Below are positions 18,797-27,931 of a DNA stretch of 64,000 nucleotides, in pieces. The stretch spans positions 1 through 64,000 of the forward strand of contig JAFIEO010000032.1 of assembly GCA_020832445.1 (NCBI GenBank), read 5' to 3'. A model generated the notes under the pieces. It had not been told where the DNA came from. It was given only the letters and a program-made list of their open reading frames with translations, and made no database searches. This DNA comes from Paracoccaceae bacterium. Lineage in GTDB: Bacteria; Pseudomonadota; Alphaproteobacteria; Rhodobacterales; Rhodobacteraceae. Positions within the stretch are counted from its first letter, which is position 1. Every line of letters begins with the position of its first letter. The position numbers were made by a program, and so were the translations under genes.

Positions 18797-18866
18797 CTGC
18801 TGGGATGCTGATCAGCACAAGCTAAAAATTTGTGCACAATAGATCGTCAACCTTGGGAGGATGACA

Positions 18867-20219
18867 ATGAAAACCAAATTTTACGCAGGCGTCGCGACGC
18901 TTGCCCTGATGGCCGGTGGTGTGTCCGCGCAAGACCTGATTGTTGAGCCGGGCACCGACGGCTTCAACTGGGATAGCTTCGAGGAATTTTCGGCAGCGCA
19001 TGATTTCAGTGGCGAAACCATCACTGTTTCCGGCCCATGGTTGCAGCCGGATGCGGGCATGCTGCGCAATGTGCTTGCCTATTTTGAAAACGCTACAGGC
19101 GCGACCGTCAACTATTCCGGTTCTGACAGTTTCGAGCAGGATATCGTGATTGCGGTGCAGGCGAATTCCGCACCGAATATCGCGGTATTCCCGCAACCCG
19201 GACTGGCATCTGACATGGCCGCAATCGGTGCGCTGTCACCGTTGGGTCAGGAAACCGCCGACTGGATGGTTGAAAACTATGCGGCCGGTCAGTCTTGGGT
19301 TGATCTTGGCACGTTTGCCAATCCCGATGGCGAGCACGAAATGTTCGGCTTTTTCTACAAGGTCGATGTGAAATCTCTGGTCTGGTACAGCCCCGAACAA
19401 TTCGATGAAATGGGCTATGAAATCCCCGAAACGCTGGAAGACCTGAAAGCGCTGTCCGCGCAAATGGTCGAGGATGGTGGCACGCCATGGTGCATCGGGC
19501 TTGGGTCAGGTGCGGCAACCGGCTGGCCTGCGACCGACTGGGTCGAGGATATGATGCTGCGCCTGCATGAGCCGGAAGTTTATGACGGCTGGATCACCAA
19601 TGACGTGCCGTTCAACGACCCCCGCGTGGTAGAAGCGATTGAAGCTTACGGCGAATTCGTGCGCACTGATGGCTGGGCACAAGGCGGCGCGGAAGCGTCC
19701 GCAACCACCGATTTCCGCGACAGCCCCGCCGGTTTGTTCCAGATCCCGCCCGCGTGCTACATGCACAAACAGGCGTCTTTCATTCCGTCCTTCTTTCCCG
19801 AAGGGTCGGAATTCGGCTTTGATTACGATTTCTTCTATTTCCCCGCATCAAGTGAACGCGATCTGGGGGAGCCGGTTCTTGGTGCAGGCACACAGTTCGC
19901 TATCACCAATGACAGCCCCGCGACGCGCGGCCTGATCGAATTCCTGAAAGCGCCCATCGCGCATGAAATCTGGATGGCGCAATCAGGGTTCTTGACGCCG
20001 CATACCGGCGTCAATCTGGACACGTTCGGCGACGACTCTTTGCGCGCAATGAACGAGATCCTGCTGAATGCGACCACATTCCGCTTTGATGCATCCGATG
20101 TGATGCCAGGTGAGATTGGCGCAGGGGCGTTCTGGACCGGCATGGTCGATTACACCACCCAAGGCGATGCACAGGCCGCAGCCGATGCGATCCAGCAGCG
20201 CTGGGATGCAATGCGCTAA
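18867..20219 (+). CDS. aglE: Alpha-glucoside ABC transporter, periplasmic binding protein
   Basis: The 450-residue solute-binding protein starts with a signal peptide (MKTKFYAGVATLALMAGGVS then A, cleavage before QD). Family 1 binding-protein features follow. The second of two closely spaced ATGs is chosen because GGGAGG lies six bases before it. It delivers maltose, trehalose or sucrose-type sugars to AglFG. A terminator-like hairpin follows immediately, which would let aglE be expressed above the rest of the operon. Confidence 0.93.
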   Translation: MKTKFYAGVATLALMAGGVSAQDLIVEPGTDGFNWDSFEEFSAAHDFSGETITVSGPWLQPDAGMLRNVLAYFENATGATVNYSGSDSFEQDIVIAVQANSAPNIAVFPQPGLASDMAAIGALSPLGQETADWMVENYAAGQSWVDLGTFANPDGEHEMFGFFYKVDVKSLVWYSPEQFDEMGYEIPETLEDLKALSAQMVEDGGTPWCIGLGSGAATGWPATDWVEDMMLRLHEPEVYDGWITNDVPFNDPRVVEAIEAYGEFVRTDGWAQGGAEASATTDFRDSPAGLFQIPPACYMHKQASFIPSFFPEGSEFGFDYDFFYFPASSERDLGEPVLGAGTQFAITNDSPATRGLIEFLKAPIAHEIWMAQSGFLTPHTGVNLDTFGDDSLRAMNEILLNATTFRFDASDVMPGEIGAGAFWTGMVDYTTQGDAQAAADAIQQRWDAMR

Positions 20220-20228
20220 AGCTATTTT

Positions 20229-20261
20229 AGCGGGGCCGCACATGTTGTGGCCCCGCTTTTT
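20229..20261 (+). terminator. Intra-operon hairpin between aglE and aglF
   Basis: AGCGGGGCC pairs with GGCCCCGCT, followed by five T. It starts nine bases after the aglE stop, and aglF begins about 78 bp further on. Partial termination or 3'-end protection here is a common way to make excess binding protein over membrane components. The effect is inferred. Confidence 0.75.
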
Positions 20262-20338
20262 GCAACTGCTTTTCTAAAAGCAAGCGCAGCTGGCGGGGCG
20301 CTGTCCTGGCAGCGATTGCGGCGGCGAAGGGGGGGAAG

Positions 20339-21316
20339 ATGTCACCAATCTTGCAAGGGATATTGACGATCATCATCGGCGTCGGTGGATGTGTCGGGTA
20401 TTTCTACGCGTCCAATCTGATACTGGACAAGTTCATCTTTCCTGCGCGTGGCCCGCACGCAGGGCGCAACATCAACCGTGCAAACAAAGTGCGCCCCTGG
20501 CTGTTCCTGTTTCCCGCCATATTCGCCCTTAGCCTGTATCTGGTTTATCCTGTGATCGGGTCTTTCTATCGGTCGCTCTTTGATCGGTCCGGCATGAATT
20601 TCATTGGCTTGGGGAATTATTTTGACCTGATGAACGAGGGGACATTCCGCACGGCGGTGTTCAACAACATGCTGTGGGTTTTGTTCGTGCCCGCAATGGC
20701 CACGTTTCTGGGGCTGTTGGTTGCGCAACTGACAGACCGCCTGTCCTGGGGGAATATTGCCAAATCCCTGATCTTTATGCCTATGGCGATTTCCTTTGTG
20801 GGGGCATCGCTGATCTGGAAATTTGTGTATTCGGCCAACCCCGATATCGGCATCATCAATTCGCTGCGCGATTTCTTCGGGCTGGTGCCGGTTGATCCGA
20901 TTCAGGTGTCCTTTTGGAACAATTTCTTTCTGATGTTCATTCTGGTGTGGATTCAGACAGGCTTTGCCATGGTTATTCTGTCAGCGGCGCTGCGCGGCAT
21001 TCCCGAAGAAACCATCGAGGCCGCGATTATTGACGGGGCAAACCCGTTTCAGGTGTTCTTTTCCATCAAGGTGCCCCAGATCATGGGCACGATTATTGTC
21101 GTTTGGACCACCATCACCATTCTGGTGCTGAAGGTGTTCGACATTGTCTACACCATGACCGGCGGCAATTTCGGAACCCACATTCTGCCCAGTTATATGA
21201 TGACCTACATGTTCCGCGATGACGGGCGGGCAACGGCTGTTGCTTTCGTCATCATGATCCTCGTGCTGCCGGTGATGGTCTGGAACATCCGGCAAGCCAG
21301 AAAAGAAATGCGCTAA
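20339..21316 (+). CDS. aglF: Alpha-glucoside ABC transporter permease AglF
   Basis: The 325-residue MalF-type permease has an N-terminal membrane segment, a linker, and a core of about six more segments. The EAA loop (ALRGIPEETIEAAIIDGANP) contacts the AglK ATPase. A very strong purine-rich ribosome site (AGGGGGGG) precedes the ATG. It forms the channel with AglG. Confidence 0.94.
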   Translation: MSPILQGILTIIIGVGGCVGYFYASNLILDKFIFPARGPHAGRNINRANKVRPWLFLFPAIFALSLYLVYPVIGSFYRSLFDRSGMNFIGLGNYFDLMNEGTFRTAVFNNMLWVLFVPAMATFLGLLVAQLTDRLSWGNIAKSLIFMPMAISFVGASLIWKFVYSANPDIGIINSLRDFFGLVPVDPIQVSFWNNFFLMFILVWIQTGFAMVILSAALRGIPEETIEAAIIDGANPFQVFFSIKVPQIMGTIIVVWTTITILVLKVFDIVYTMTGGNFGTHILPSYMMTYMFRDDGRATAVAFVIMILVLPVMVWNIRQARKEMR

Positions 21317-21334
21317 GGCGGGGAGGGGAACACA

Positions 21335-22486
21335 ATGGACAATATTGCTGGACAAAATCAGGGTGGCAAACTGGCCGTCAATATCACGGTGGTTATTCTG
21401 GTGCTGCTGTGGCTGCTGCCGACAATCGGGTTGTTTGTGTCATCGTTCCGCGACCGCGACCAGATTTCCAATTCCGGCTGGTGGCAGGCGCCGTTTTCCG
21501 TGGATCTGAATTTCCGTGCGCGTGTGGCGGCTGATGGTGCGCGCGAAGAAGGCGGCATCTTTATTCTGGAAGGCAATGTCTTTGATGACCCCGCGCTGGC
21601 CGCGAGTTTCCCCGATGGCGAAGGCGTGGTCGCGGCTTATGGCACGCGCGCGGTCGCACCCGATGAATTTGCCGCAGGTCAGGTGTCCGAACTGCGCACC
21701 GGTGGCACAGTCGTCATTGAACGCGACGGGCGCTACAGGGTTGAAAGCCCGGAAGAAATAACCCGTGGCCCAACCCTGTATTTTGAAGCGCGAACGCCGC
21801 CCAAATTCACGCTGGCAAATTACCGGACCGTGCTGTTTGCCGACGGGATGGACCGCGCGTTTATCAATACGCTGACAGTGACCATCCCTGCTACGATCAT
21901 CCCGATCCTGATTGCGGCTTTTGCGGCCTATGCGCTGGCATGGATGGATTTTCCGGGCAGGGGGCTGTTGATCGCAGCGGTTGTGGGGCTGCTGGTGGTG
22001 CCGTTGCAACTGGCGCTGGTGCCGTTGCTGAAACTGCACACGGATGTCGGCATCGGCCAGAGTTTCTTTGGCATATGGCTTGCGCATACGGGATTCGGGT
22101 TGCCGCTTGCGGTGTATCTGTTGCGAAACTACATGGTTGGCCTGCCGCGCGACATTATCGAATCTGCCAAGGTGGATGGCGCCACGGATTTCCAGATTTT
22201 CGTGCGCATAATCCTGCCGCTTAGTTTTCCGGCACTTGCGTCTTTTGCCATCTTTCAGTTTCTGTGGACATGGAATGACCTGCTTGTGGCCAAGGTTTTC
22301 TTGCCATCGGGCGCGGAATCGCAGGTCATGACTGTCAAGATTGCCGATGACCTGCTTGGCTCTCGGGGCGGGGACTGGGGCATTCTGGCGACAGCGGCGT
22401 TTGTGTCCATTGCGGTGCCGTTGCTCGTCTTTTTCACAATGCAACGCTATCTGGTGCGCGGCCTGCTGGCCGGCTCTGTCAAATAA
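21335..22486 (+). CDS. aglG: Alpha-glucoside ABC transporter permease AglG
   Basis: This 383-residue MalG-type permease is longer than usual because about 110 residues are inserted after the first membrane segment (roughly residues 45-155). They are hydrophilic, rich in Ala, Gly and acidic residues, and presumably periplasmic; this insertion is a feature of AglG proteins. The EAA loop is LPRDIIESAKVDGATDFQIF. It starts 18 bp after aglF. Confidence 0.93.
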   Translation: MDNIAGQNQGGKLAVNITVVILVLLWLLPTIGLFVSSFRDRDQISNSGWWQAPFSVDLNFRARVAADGAREEGGIFILEGNVFDDPALAASFPDGEGVVAAYGTRAVAPDEFAAGQVSELRTGGTVVIERDGRYRVESPEEITRGPTLYFEARTPPKFTLANYRTVLFADGMDRAFINTLTVTIPATIIPILIAAFAAYALAWMDFPGRGLLIAAVVGLLVVPLQLALVPLLKLHTDVGIGQSFFGIWLAHTGFGLPLAVYLLRNYMVGLPRDIIESAKVDGATDFQIFVRIILPLSFPALASFAIFQFLWTWNDLLVAKVFLPSGAESQVMTVKIADDLLGSRGGDWGILATAAFVSIAVPLLVFFTMQRYLVRGLLAGSVK

Positions 22487-22500
22487 GGAAAGAGAACCTC

Positions 22501-24153
22501 GTGTCTGTTCAAACCCTGTTGCAGCCTGAACGCGGGCTGGAGCTTTCACCCGATTGGTGGCGTGGTGCGGTGATCTATCAGATCTATCCGCGCAGCTATC
22601 AAGACAGCAATGGCGACGGTATCGGCGATCTGCGCGGTATCGTGGAACGCCTGCCGTATATCGCCAGCCTTGGGGTGGATGCGATCTGGATCAGCCCGTT
22701 CTTCACATCACCGATGAAGGATTTCGGCTATGATGTGTCGGATTATTGCGATGTTGATCCAATGTTCGGCGCATTGTCGGATTTTGATGCGCTGGTCGGC
22801 ATGGCGCATAAGCTGGGCATCAAGGTGCTGATCGATCTGGTGTTGTCGCATACATCCGACCAGCACCCGTGGTTCAAGGAAAGCCGCGCCAGCCGTGATA
22901 ATGCGCGTGCAAACTGGTATGTGTGGTCTGACCCCAAACCGGATGGCACACCGCCCAATAACTGGCTGTCGATCTTTGGTGGCTCTGCCTGGGCATGGGA
23001 CACCACACGGTGCCAGTATTACTTGCATAACTTCCTGTCATCGCAACCGGACCTGAATTTTCACGAACCCGCAGTTCAGGAAGAATTGCTGAACGTGGCG
23101 CGGTTCTGGCTGGAACGGGGCGTCAACGGGTTCCGTCTGGATACGATCAATTTCTATGTTCATGATCATCAGTTGCGTGACAACCCACCGCTGCCACCCG
23201 AACAGCGCAATGCCACCATTGCGCCTGCGGTGAACCCCTATAACCATCAGGAACATATCTACGACAAGAACCAGCCGGAAAATCTGGATTTCCTGCGCCG
23301 CTTCCGTGCGGTTCTGGACACCTATGGCGCATCTGCCGTGGGCGAGGTGGGCGATGCCCAGAAGGGGCTTGAAATCCTTGGCGAATACACATCCGGCAAC
23401 GACAAGGTCCAGATGTGCTATGCGTTCGAATTTCTGGCCGCAGATGCCCCGTCGGCGGCGCGTATATCCGCCGTGCTGCGCCATCTGGACCATGTGGCGC
23501 CGGATGGTTGGGCGTGTTGGGCATTCTCAAACCATGATGTCCCGCGCCACATCACACGTTGGGATCTTAGCCCCGCAGCGGCGCGGGCCTATGCCACGCT
23601 GATGATGTGCATGCGTGGTTCTGTGTGCCTGTATCAGGGCGAGGAACTGGGCCTGCCAGAGGCGGAGTTGTGTTTCGATGACCTGCAAGACCCTTATGGC
23701 ATCCGGTTCTGGCCGGAATTCAAGGGCCGTGACGGGTGCCGCACCCCCATGGTATGGACGGGATCGGTTGTGAATGGCGGGTTTTCGACAGCGGTTCCGT
23801 GGTTGCCTGTGGCGCGCGAACATGTGGGACTGGCCGTCGATACCCAGGAACGTGCGCCCGATGCCTTGCTGCATCACTACCGCCGCGCGATTGCGTTTCG
23901 CCGCGCCCACCGCGCATTGACGCATGGCGTGTTGCGCGATTTGCATGTGTCCGGCGATACATTGTCCTTTATCCGCGAGGAGGCGGGAGAGGTGATGTTC
24001 TGTGCCTTCAACCTAAGCCATGATCCGGCAACATTGTATCTGCCTGAAGGGCATTGGGTCACTGTCGGACAGGACCTGAACAGTTCCGGCCCTGGAGAGG
24101 ACGGTTTGGTGCATCTGGGGCCATGGCAGCCCTGTCTTGTCGTAAGGCGATAA
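22501..24153 (+). CDS. aglA: Alpha-glucosidase, GH13 family
   Basis: The 550-residue cytoplasmic enzyme hydrolyses imported alpha-glucosides. GH13 features are complete: the barrel start GAVIYQIYPRSYQDSNGDG, nucleophile D214 in GFRLDTINF, acid/base E282 in VGEVGD, and D346 in FSNHDVPR. No signal peptide is present. It starts with GTG, with a ribosome site AAGGAAAGAG upstream, and sits between permease and ATPase genes, as in the Sinorhizobium agl operon. Its glucose product is the substrate of glk. Confidence 0.95.
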   Translation: MSVQTLLQPERGLELSPDWWRGAVIYQIYPRSYQDSNGDGIGDLRGIVERLPYIASLGVDAIWISPFFTSPMKDFGYDVSDYCDVDPMFGALSDFDALVGMAHKLGIKVLIDLVLSHTSDQHPWFKESRASRDNARANWYVWSDPKPDGTPPNNWLSIFGGSAWAWDTTRCQYYLHNFLSSQPDLNFHEPAVQEELLNVARFWLERGVNGFRLDTINFYVHDHQLRDNPPLPPEQRNATIAPAVNPYNHQEHIYDKNQPENLDFLRRFRAVLDTYGASAVGEVGDAQKGLEILGEYTSGNDKVQMCYAFEFLAADAPSAARISAVLRHLDHVAPDGWACWAFSNHDVPRHITRWDLSPAAARAYATLMMCMRGSVCLYQGEELGLPEAELCFDDLQDPYGIRFWPEFKGRDGCRTPMVWTGSVVNGGFSTAVPWLPVAREHVGLAVDTQERAPDALLHHYRRAIAFRRAHRALTHGVLRDLHVSGDTLSFIREEAGEVMFCAFNLSHDPATLYLPEGHWVTVGQDLNSSGPGEDGLVHLGPWQPCLVVRR

Positions 24154-24174
24154 AACAATGAAGGGGAGGACAGC

Positions 24175-25266
24175 ATGGCAGATCTGAAACTGACAGATGT
24201 TGAAAAGGCCTATGGCGAAGTCAAAGTGTTGTCGGATGTCAATCTTGACATCAAGAAAGGCGAACTGATTGTCTTTGTCGGCCCGTCGGGTTGCGGGAAA
24301 TCCACACTGCTGCGCATGATCGCAGGGCTGGAAAAGATAACGGGGGGCACATTGGAAATTGACGACATGGTCGTCAATGACATCCCCCCCGCGCAGCGCG
24401 GCATTGCCATGGTGTTCCAGTCCTATGCGCTTTATCCGCATATGACTGTGCGCGACAACATGGCCTTTGCGTTGAAAATCGCCAAGAAAAGCAAGGCAGA
24501 GATTGACGCCGCGGTAAACCGGGCTGCCGATATCCTGCAACTTGGCCCCTATCTGGACCGCTTGCCGAAAGCGCTGTCAGGCGGGCAACGCCAGCGCGTG
24601 GCGATTGGCCGGTCTATCGTGCGCGACCCGAAAGTGTATCTGTTCGATGAACCCCTTTCGAACCTTGATGCCGCGTTGCGTGTGGCCACGCGCATCGAGA
24701 TCGCAAAGCTGAAGGAATCGATGCCCGATTCGACCATGATCTATGTTACCCATGATCAGGTCGAGGCGATGACCCTTGCGACCCGTATCGTCGTGCTGGC
24801 GGGTGGCGGGATTGCGCAGGTCGGCTCACCGCTGGATCTGTATGAGCGCCCCAATGGCGAATTCGTGGCGCAGTTCATAGGCTCGCCCGCGATGAACCTT
24901 TTGGCCGGTGAAGTTACCGAAACGGGCGCGCAATCGGCCGTCAAGCTGGCCGGTGGCGGTGTGGCGCGCGTCGATATTCCCACAACTGATGCCGACAAGG
25001 GGCTGTCCGTCAATCTGGGCGTGCGCCCCGAAGACCTGATTGCCACAGATGATGATGATTTCCTGTATCAGGGAGAGGTGGATCTGGTCGAAGCACTGGG
25101 CGAATTAACGGTGCTGTATTTCAAGCCCGATGGCCCCGACGCCGCCCCTGTGCTTGCCAAACTTGCAGGCACGCATAACAATCTGCGCGGCAAAACCGTG
25201 AAGTTGAAAGCCGACCCCGCAAAAATGCACCTGTTTCACAACAAAGTATCGCTGCTGTATCGCTGA
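24175..25266 (+). CDS. aglK: Alpha-glucoside ABC transporter ATPase
   Basis: The 363-residue MalK/UgpC-type ATPase has Walker A GPSGCGKST (36-44), the signature LSGGQRQRVA, Walker B YLFDEPLSNLD, and a C-terminal OB-fold (TOBE) regulatory domain. It drives AglEFG and may serve other sugar transporters, as MalK-like proteins often do. A clear terminator follows, which closes the operon. Confidence 0.95.
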   Translation: MADLKLTDVEKAYGEVKVLSDVNLDIKKGELIVFVGPSGCGKSTLLRMIAGLEKITGGTLEIDDMVVNDIPPAQRGIAMVFQSYALYPHMTVRDNMAFALKIAKKSKAEIDAAVNRAADILQLGPYLDRLPKALSGGQRQRVAIGRSIVRDPKVYLFDEPLSNLDAALRVATRIEIAKLKESMPDSTMIYVTHDQVEAMTLATRIVVLAGGGIAQVGSPLDLYERPNGEFVAQFIGSPAMNLLAGEVTETGAQSAVKLAGGGVARVDIPTTDADKGLSVNLGVRPEDLIATDDDDFLYQGEVDLVEALGELTVLYFKPDGPDAAPVLAKLAGTHNNLRGKTVKLKADPAKMHLFHNKVSLLYR

Positions 25267-25285
25267 ATAGGGGCTACCCAATGTC

Positions 25286-25316
25286 AAAAAGCCGCGCTGG
25301 GTCCAGCGCGGCTTTT
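25286..25316. terminator. Terminator after aglK
   Basis: GCCGCGCTGG and CCAGCGCGGC form a long perfect stem flanked by AAAAA on the left and TTTTGTTT on the right. It works in both directions, ending aglK and the convergent DEAD-box gene. Confidence 0.85.
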
Positions 25317-25353
25317 GTTTATTTGTGACGCCCGCAAGCGGCGCAATATGTCG

Positions 25354-26829
25354 TCAGGCGCTGCGAAATTCGCGCAGCAGGAAATCCGGAACATGGTCGC
25401 CCATGCCAACCACGTTGTCGCCACGGTTGGAATTGCGTTCACGCGGGGCATGTTCGCGCGCTGGTGTGTTGCGCTGCTGCTGTCCGCCGCGCCGTGGTTT
25501 TTCAGCGCGCGCGGCAGGGGCGGGCGCAGGTGCAGGTGCAGGGGCCACATCGCGTTGCGCAGCGTCATCCTGGGCAATGCTATCTTGCGGCGCCGCTTCA
25601 CGCGGTGCGGGTTGTTCCACCTTTTCGGCAGTTTCGGCTTTCGCTGGCCGGTCCTTGTGGCGAACGCGCACAGGGGCTTGCAGTTCGGGGGCTTCAACCC
25701 GTGGCAAGGTCTTTTGCAACAGGGCTTCAATCGCATCCAGATATTTCTGGTCAGACGGCACCATGATCGAAATGGCCTTGCCGGTTCTTCCGGCGCGTCC
25801 CGTGCGCCCGATACGGTGCACATAATCTTCAGGGTGCGATGGCAGGTCAAAGTTGAACACATGGCTGACGGACGGCACGTCAAGGCCGCGTGCGGCCACA
25901 TCGGATGCAATCAACAGCCGCAGATCGCCTGCGCGGAACTTTTCCAGCGTTCGCGTGCGCACCGACTGGTCAAGGTCACCATGAATGGGGGCTGCGTCGT
26001 ATTTGTGTTTCACAAGTGACTTGTACAGGATGTCGACATCTACTTTGCGATTGCAGAAAATAATCGCATTTTCCAGCTTTTCGCCTTCGGCTTCGATCAC
26101 GGCGCGCAGGGTTTCGCGCTTCAGTTTGGCCGCAGTATCGCGCCGCGTCGCTTGCAACTGGATCAGTTCCTGAGCGATGGTTTCGGACGCGGATGCCTGA
26201 CGCGCTATTTCTATGCGTGCGGGATTGGACAGGAACGTATTGGTAATACGCTCGATTTCCGGGGCCATCGTGGCAGAGTAGAAAAACGTCTGCCGTGTGA
26301 ACGGCGTTAGGCCGAAAATACGTTCAATGTCGGGAATGAACCCCATATCCAGCATGCGGTCGGCTTCATCCACAACCATCACTTCGACGCCGGTCAGCAG
26401 CAGTTTGCCGCGCTCGAAATGGTCCAGCAACCGACCCGGTGTCGCAATCAGAACGTCGACGCCGCGATCAATCAGCTTGTCCTGTTCACCAAATGCCACG
26501 CCACCGATCAGCAGCGCCTTGGTCAGGCGGGTGTGTTTGGCATAAGTGTCAAAATTCTCGGCCACCTGGGCGGCCAGTTCGCGTGTTGGTGCCAGCACCA
26601 GTGAACGCGGCATGCGCGCGCGGGCACGGCCACGCCCCAGACGCGTGATCAACGGCAGCGTGAACGACGCGGTCTTGCCCGTGCCGGTCTGTGCAATGCC
26701 CAACACGTCACGCCCTTCAAGCGCGTAGGGGATGGCTTGCGCCTGAATGGGGGTAGGGACTGTGTAGCCCGCTTCGTCGATAGCTTTCAGGACCTTGGGG
26801 TCCAGCTTCAGATCAGAAAATTTTGTCAT
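25354..26829 (-). CDS. DEAD-box RNA helicase (RhlE-like)
   Basis: The 491-residue ATP-dependent RNA helicase has the Q motif (GYTVPTPIQAQAIP), Walker A AQTGTGKT, PTRELA, VVDEADRM, YSATM and HRIGRTGRAGR in order. A disordered tail of about 100 residues is rich in Ala, Pro, Arg and Gln and probably binds RNA. The start MTKFSDLKLD is used because the 17 upstream residues do not fit the family. It is likely involved in ribosome assembly or RNA decay; paralogues cannot be told apart by eye. Confidence 0.9.
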   Translation of the reverse strand: MTKFSDLKLDPKVLKAIDEAGYTVPTPIQAQAIPYALEGRDVLGIAQTGTGKTASFTLPLITRLGRGRARARMPRSLVLAPTRELAAQVAENFDTYAKHTRLTKALLIGGVAFGEQDKLIDRGVDVLIATPGRLLDHFERGKLLLTGVEVMVVDEADRMLDMGFIPDIERIFGLTPFTRQTFFYSATMAPEIERITNTFLSNPARIEIARQASASETIAQELIQLQATRRDTAAKLKRETLRAVIEAEGEKLENAIIFCNRKVDVDILYKSLVKHKYDAAPIHGDLDQSVRTRTLEKFRAGDLRLLIASDVAARGLDVPSVSHVFNFDLPSHPEDYVHRIGRTGRAGRTGKAISIMVPSDQKYLDAIEALLQKTLPRVEAPELQAPVRVRHKDRPAKAETAEKVEQPAPREAAPQDSIAQDDAAQRDVAPAPAPAPAPAARAEKPRRGGQQQRNTPAREHAPRERNSNRGDNVVGMGDHVPDFLLREFRSA

Positions 26830-26901
26830 GCGTTTCCATGGTTTCGGCGTCGGGCCGGAACAGTTATGAGACGCATACATTTCGCGTCCCGCGATCGGAT
26901 G

Positions 26902-26917
26902 AACTGTCGCAACAGTT
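26902..26917. promoter_or_regulatory. Inverted repeat upstream of the DEAD-box helicase
   Basis: AACTGT-CGCA-ACAGTT is a perfect 6-bp inverted repeat 73 bp before the helicase start, within 229 bp that hold no gene before tRNA-Leu. It could be an operator or a 5'-leader hairpin. There is no further evidence. Confidence 0.25.
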
Positions 26918-27058
26918 ACCGTCTGATAAATGAATTGCCCCGCCGAGTCAATCTGAAGGGATCATGGCACCGATCAGGGGCCGGAAATAACTTTCATCCG
27001 ATGCATCTTCGCAGTTGCAGGCGGCGCAAAGGCGCGGTATTCACCCACCTGCTGGCAC

Positions 27059-27142
27059 GCGGGTGTGGCGGAATGGTAGACGCAGGGGATTCAAAATCCC
27101 CCGCCGCAAGGCTTGGGAGTTCGAGTCTCCCCACCCGTACCA
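27059..27142 (+). tRNA. tRNA-Leu (anticodon CAA)
   Basis: An 84-nt class II tRNA with CCA encoded. The acceptor arm GCGGGTG pairs with CACCCGT (one G-U). The anticodon stem GGGGA/TCCCC encloses TTCAAAA, giving anticodon CAA for UUG codons. A variable arm and the T loop TTCGAGT are present. Confidence 0.95.
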
Positions 27143-27244
27143 GATTTCAAACTCATGATGACAGGTGGGGTCGTGTGGCCAGAAATGGCGTGACGTCTGT
27201 GCTATATTTCCTGTTCAAAACCGGTTTTGCACCTTCAAATGCAA

Positions 27245-27283
27245 ACAGGGCCACGATTGAGGCTTGATCAATCGCGGCCCTGT
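27245..27283. terminator. Long hairpin after the bactofilin gene
   Basis: A stem of 15 paired positions with one mismatch (ACAGGGCC and CGATTGA arms) encloses a 7-base loop. It lies just beyond the bactofilin stop on the minus strand. Flanking U tracts are weak on both sides, so termination efficiency is uncertain. Confidence 0.5.
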
Positions 27284-27301
27284 GTGAATTTTGTAAACGG
27301 C

Positions 27302-27931
27302 TTAGGAATTGCCGGCGTTTTTCTTCTGATCGGTGGCTTTCTTCACGGCTTCGGACATTGCCGGCGGTGCAGAATGCTGATGCTTCGGCGCGGATGATTG
27401 TGCTGGCGAAGCAGACGGTTGGCCGGATGTCTGGGGGTGTTGCTGTTGCTGCCCCGTCGCCCCGCGCGATGTCTGAAGCGGGTCATCCTGACGCTGCACG
27501 GATCCTTCGAAATGCGCACCCGATTCGATGGCGATTGTCTTGTGAATGATGTCACCTTCAACCTGCGCGGCTGATGTCAGGCGCACTTTCAGGCCGCGCA
27601 CCCGACCGATGACGCGGCCGTTGATCACGATGTCATCGGCAACGATTTCACCGCGAATGGTGGCCGTTTCACCGACGGTCAGCAGATGCGCGCGAATGTC
27701 ACCATCAACATTTCCTTCGATAACGACATCGCCTGTGGTTTTCAGGTTGCCGGTCACCGTCAGATCAGACGCCAGAACAGATGCAGCGGGTTTGGATTTT
27801 GTCATCTGTGCGGGTGCGGTATCCGCGCCACCTTGACGCAGGAAGGATGGAGTTTCCGCAGGAGGGGACGCCGGAGCTGCCTCGTTTGAAGGTTTGCTTG
27901 CGGTCTCGTTGATGCGGCTTTTAGAAAACAT
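27302..27931 (-). CDS. Bactofilin (polymer-forming cytoskeletal protein)
   Basis: The 209-residue protein has a central bactofilin beta-helix (about residues 50-150, repeated hydrophobic-glycine strands such as GDVVIEGNVDGDI and IRGEIVADDIVING) between disordered Pro/Gln/Ser-rich ends. Bactofilins polymerise without nucleotide and organise wall enzymes. Its start overlaps the stop of the M23 peptidase gene by 11 bp, so the two are cotranscribed and probably work together at the membrane. Confidence 0.9.
   Translation of the reverse strand: MFSKSRINETASKPSNEAAPASPPAETPSFLRQGGADTAPAQMTKSKPAASVLASDLTVTGNLKTTGDVVIEGNVDGDIRAHLLTVGETATIRGEIVADDIVINGRVIGRVRGLKVRLTSAAQVEGDIIHKTIAIESGAHFEGSVQRQDDPLQTSRGATGQQQQHPQTSGQPSASPAQSSAPKHQHSAPPAMSEAVKKATDQKKNAGNS

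Noticed and set aside
25325-25825. Plus-strand frame with Ala-Gly repeats opposite the DEAD-box gene
   Set aside because: It mirrors the Ala/Pro-rich tail of the helicase on the other strand.
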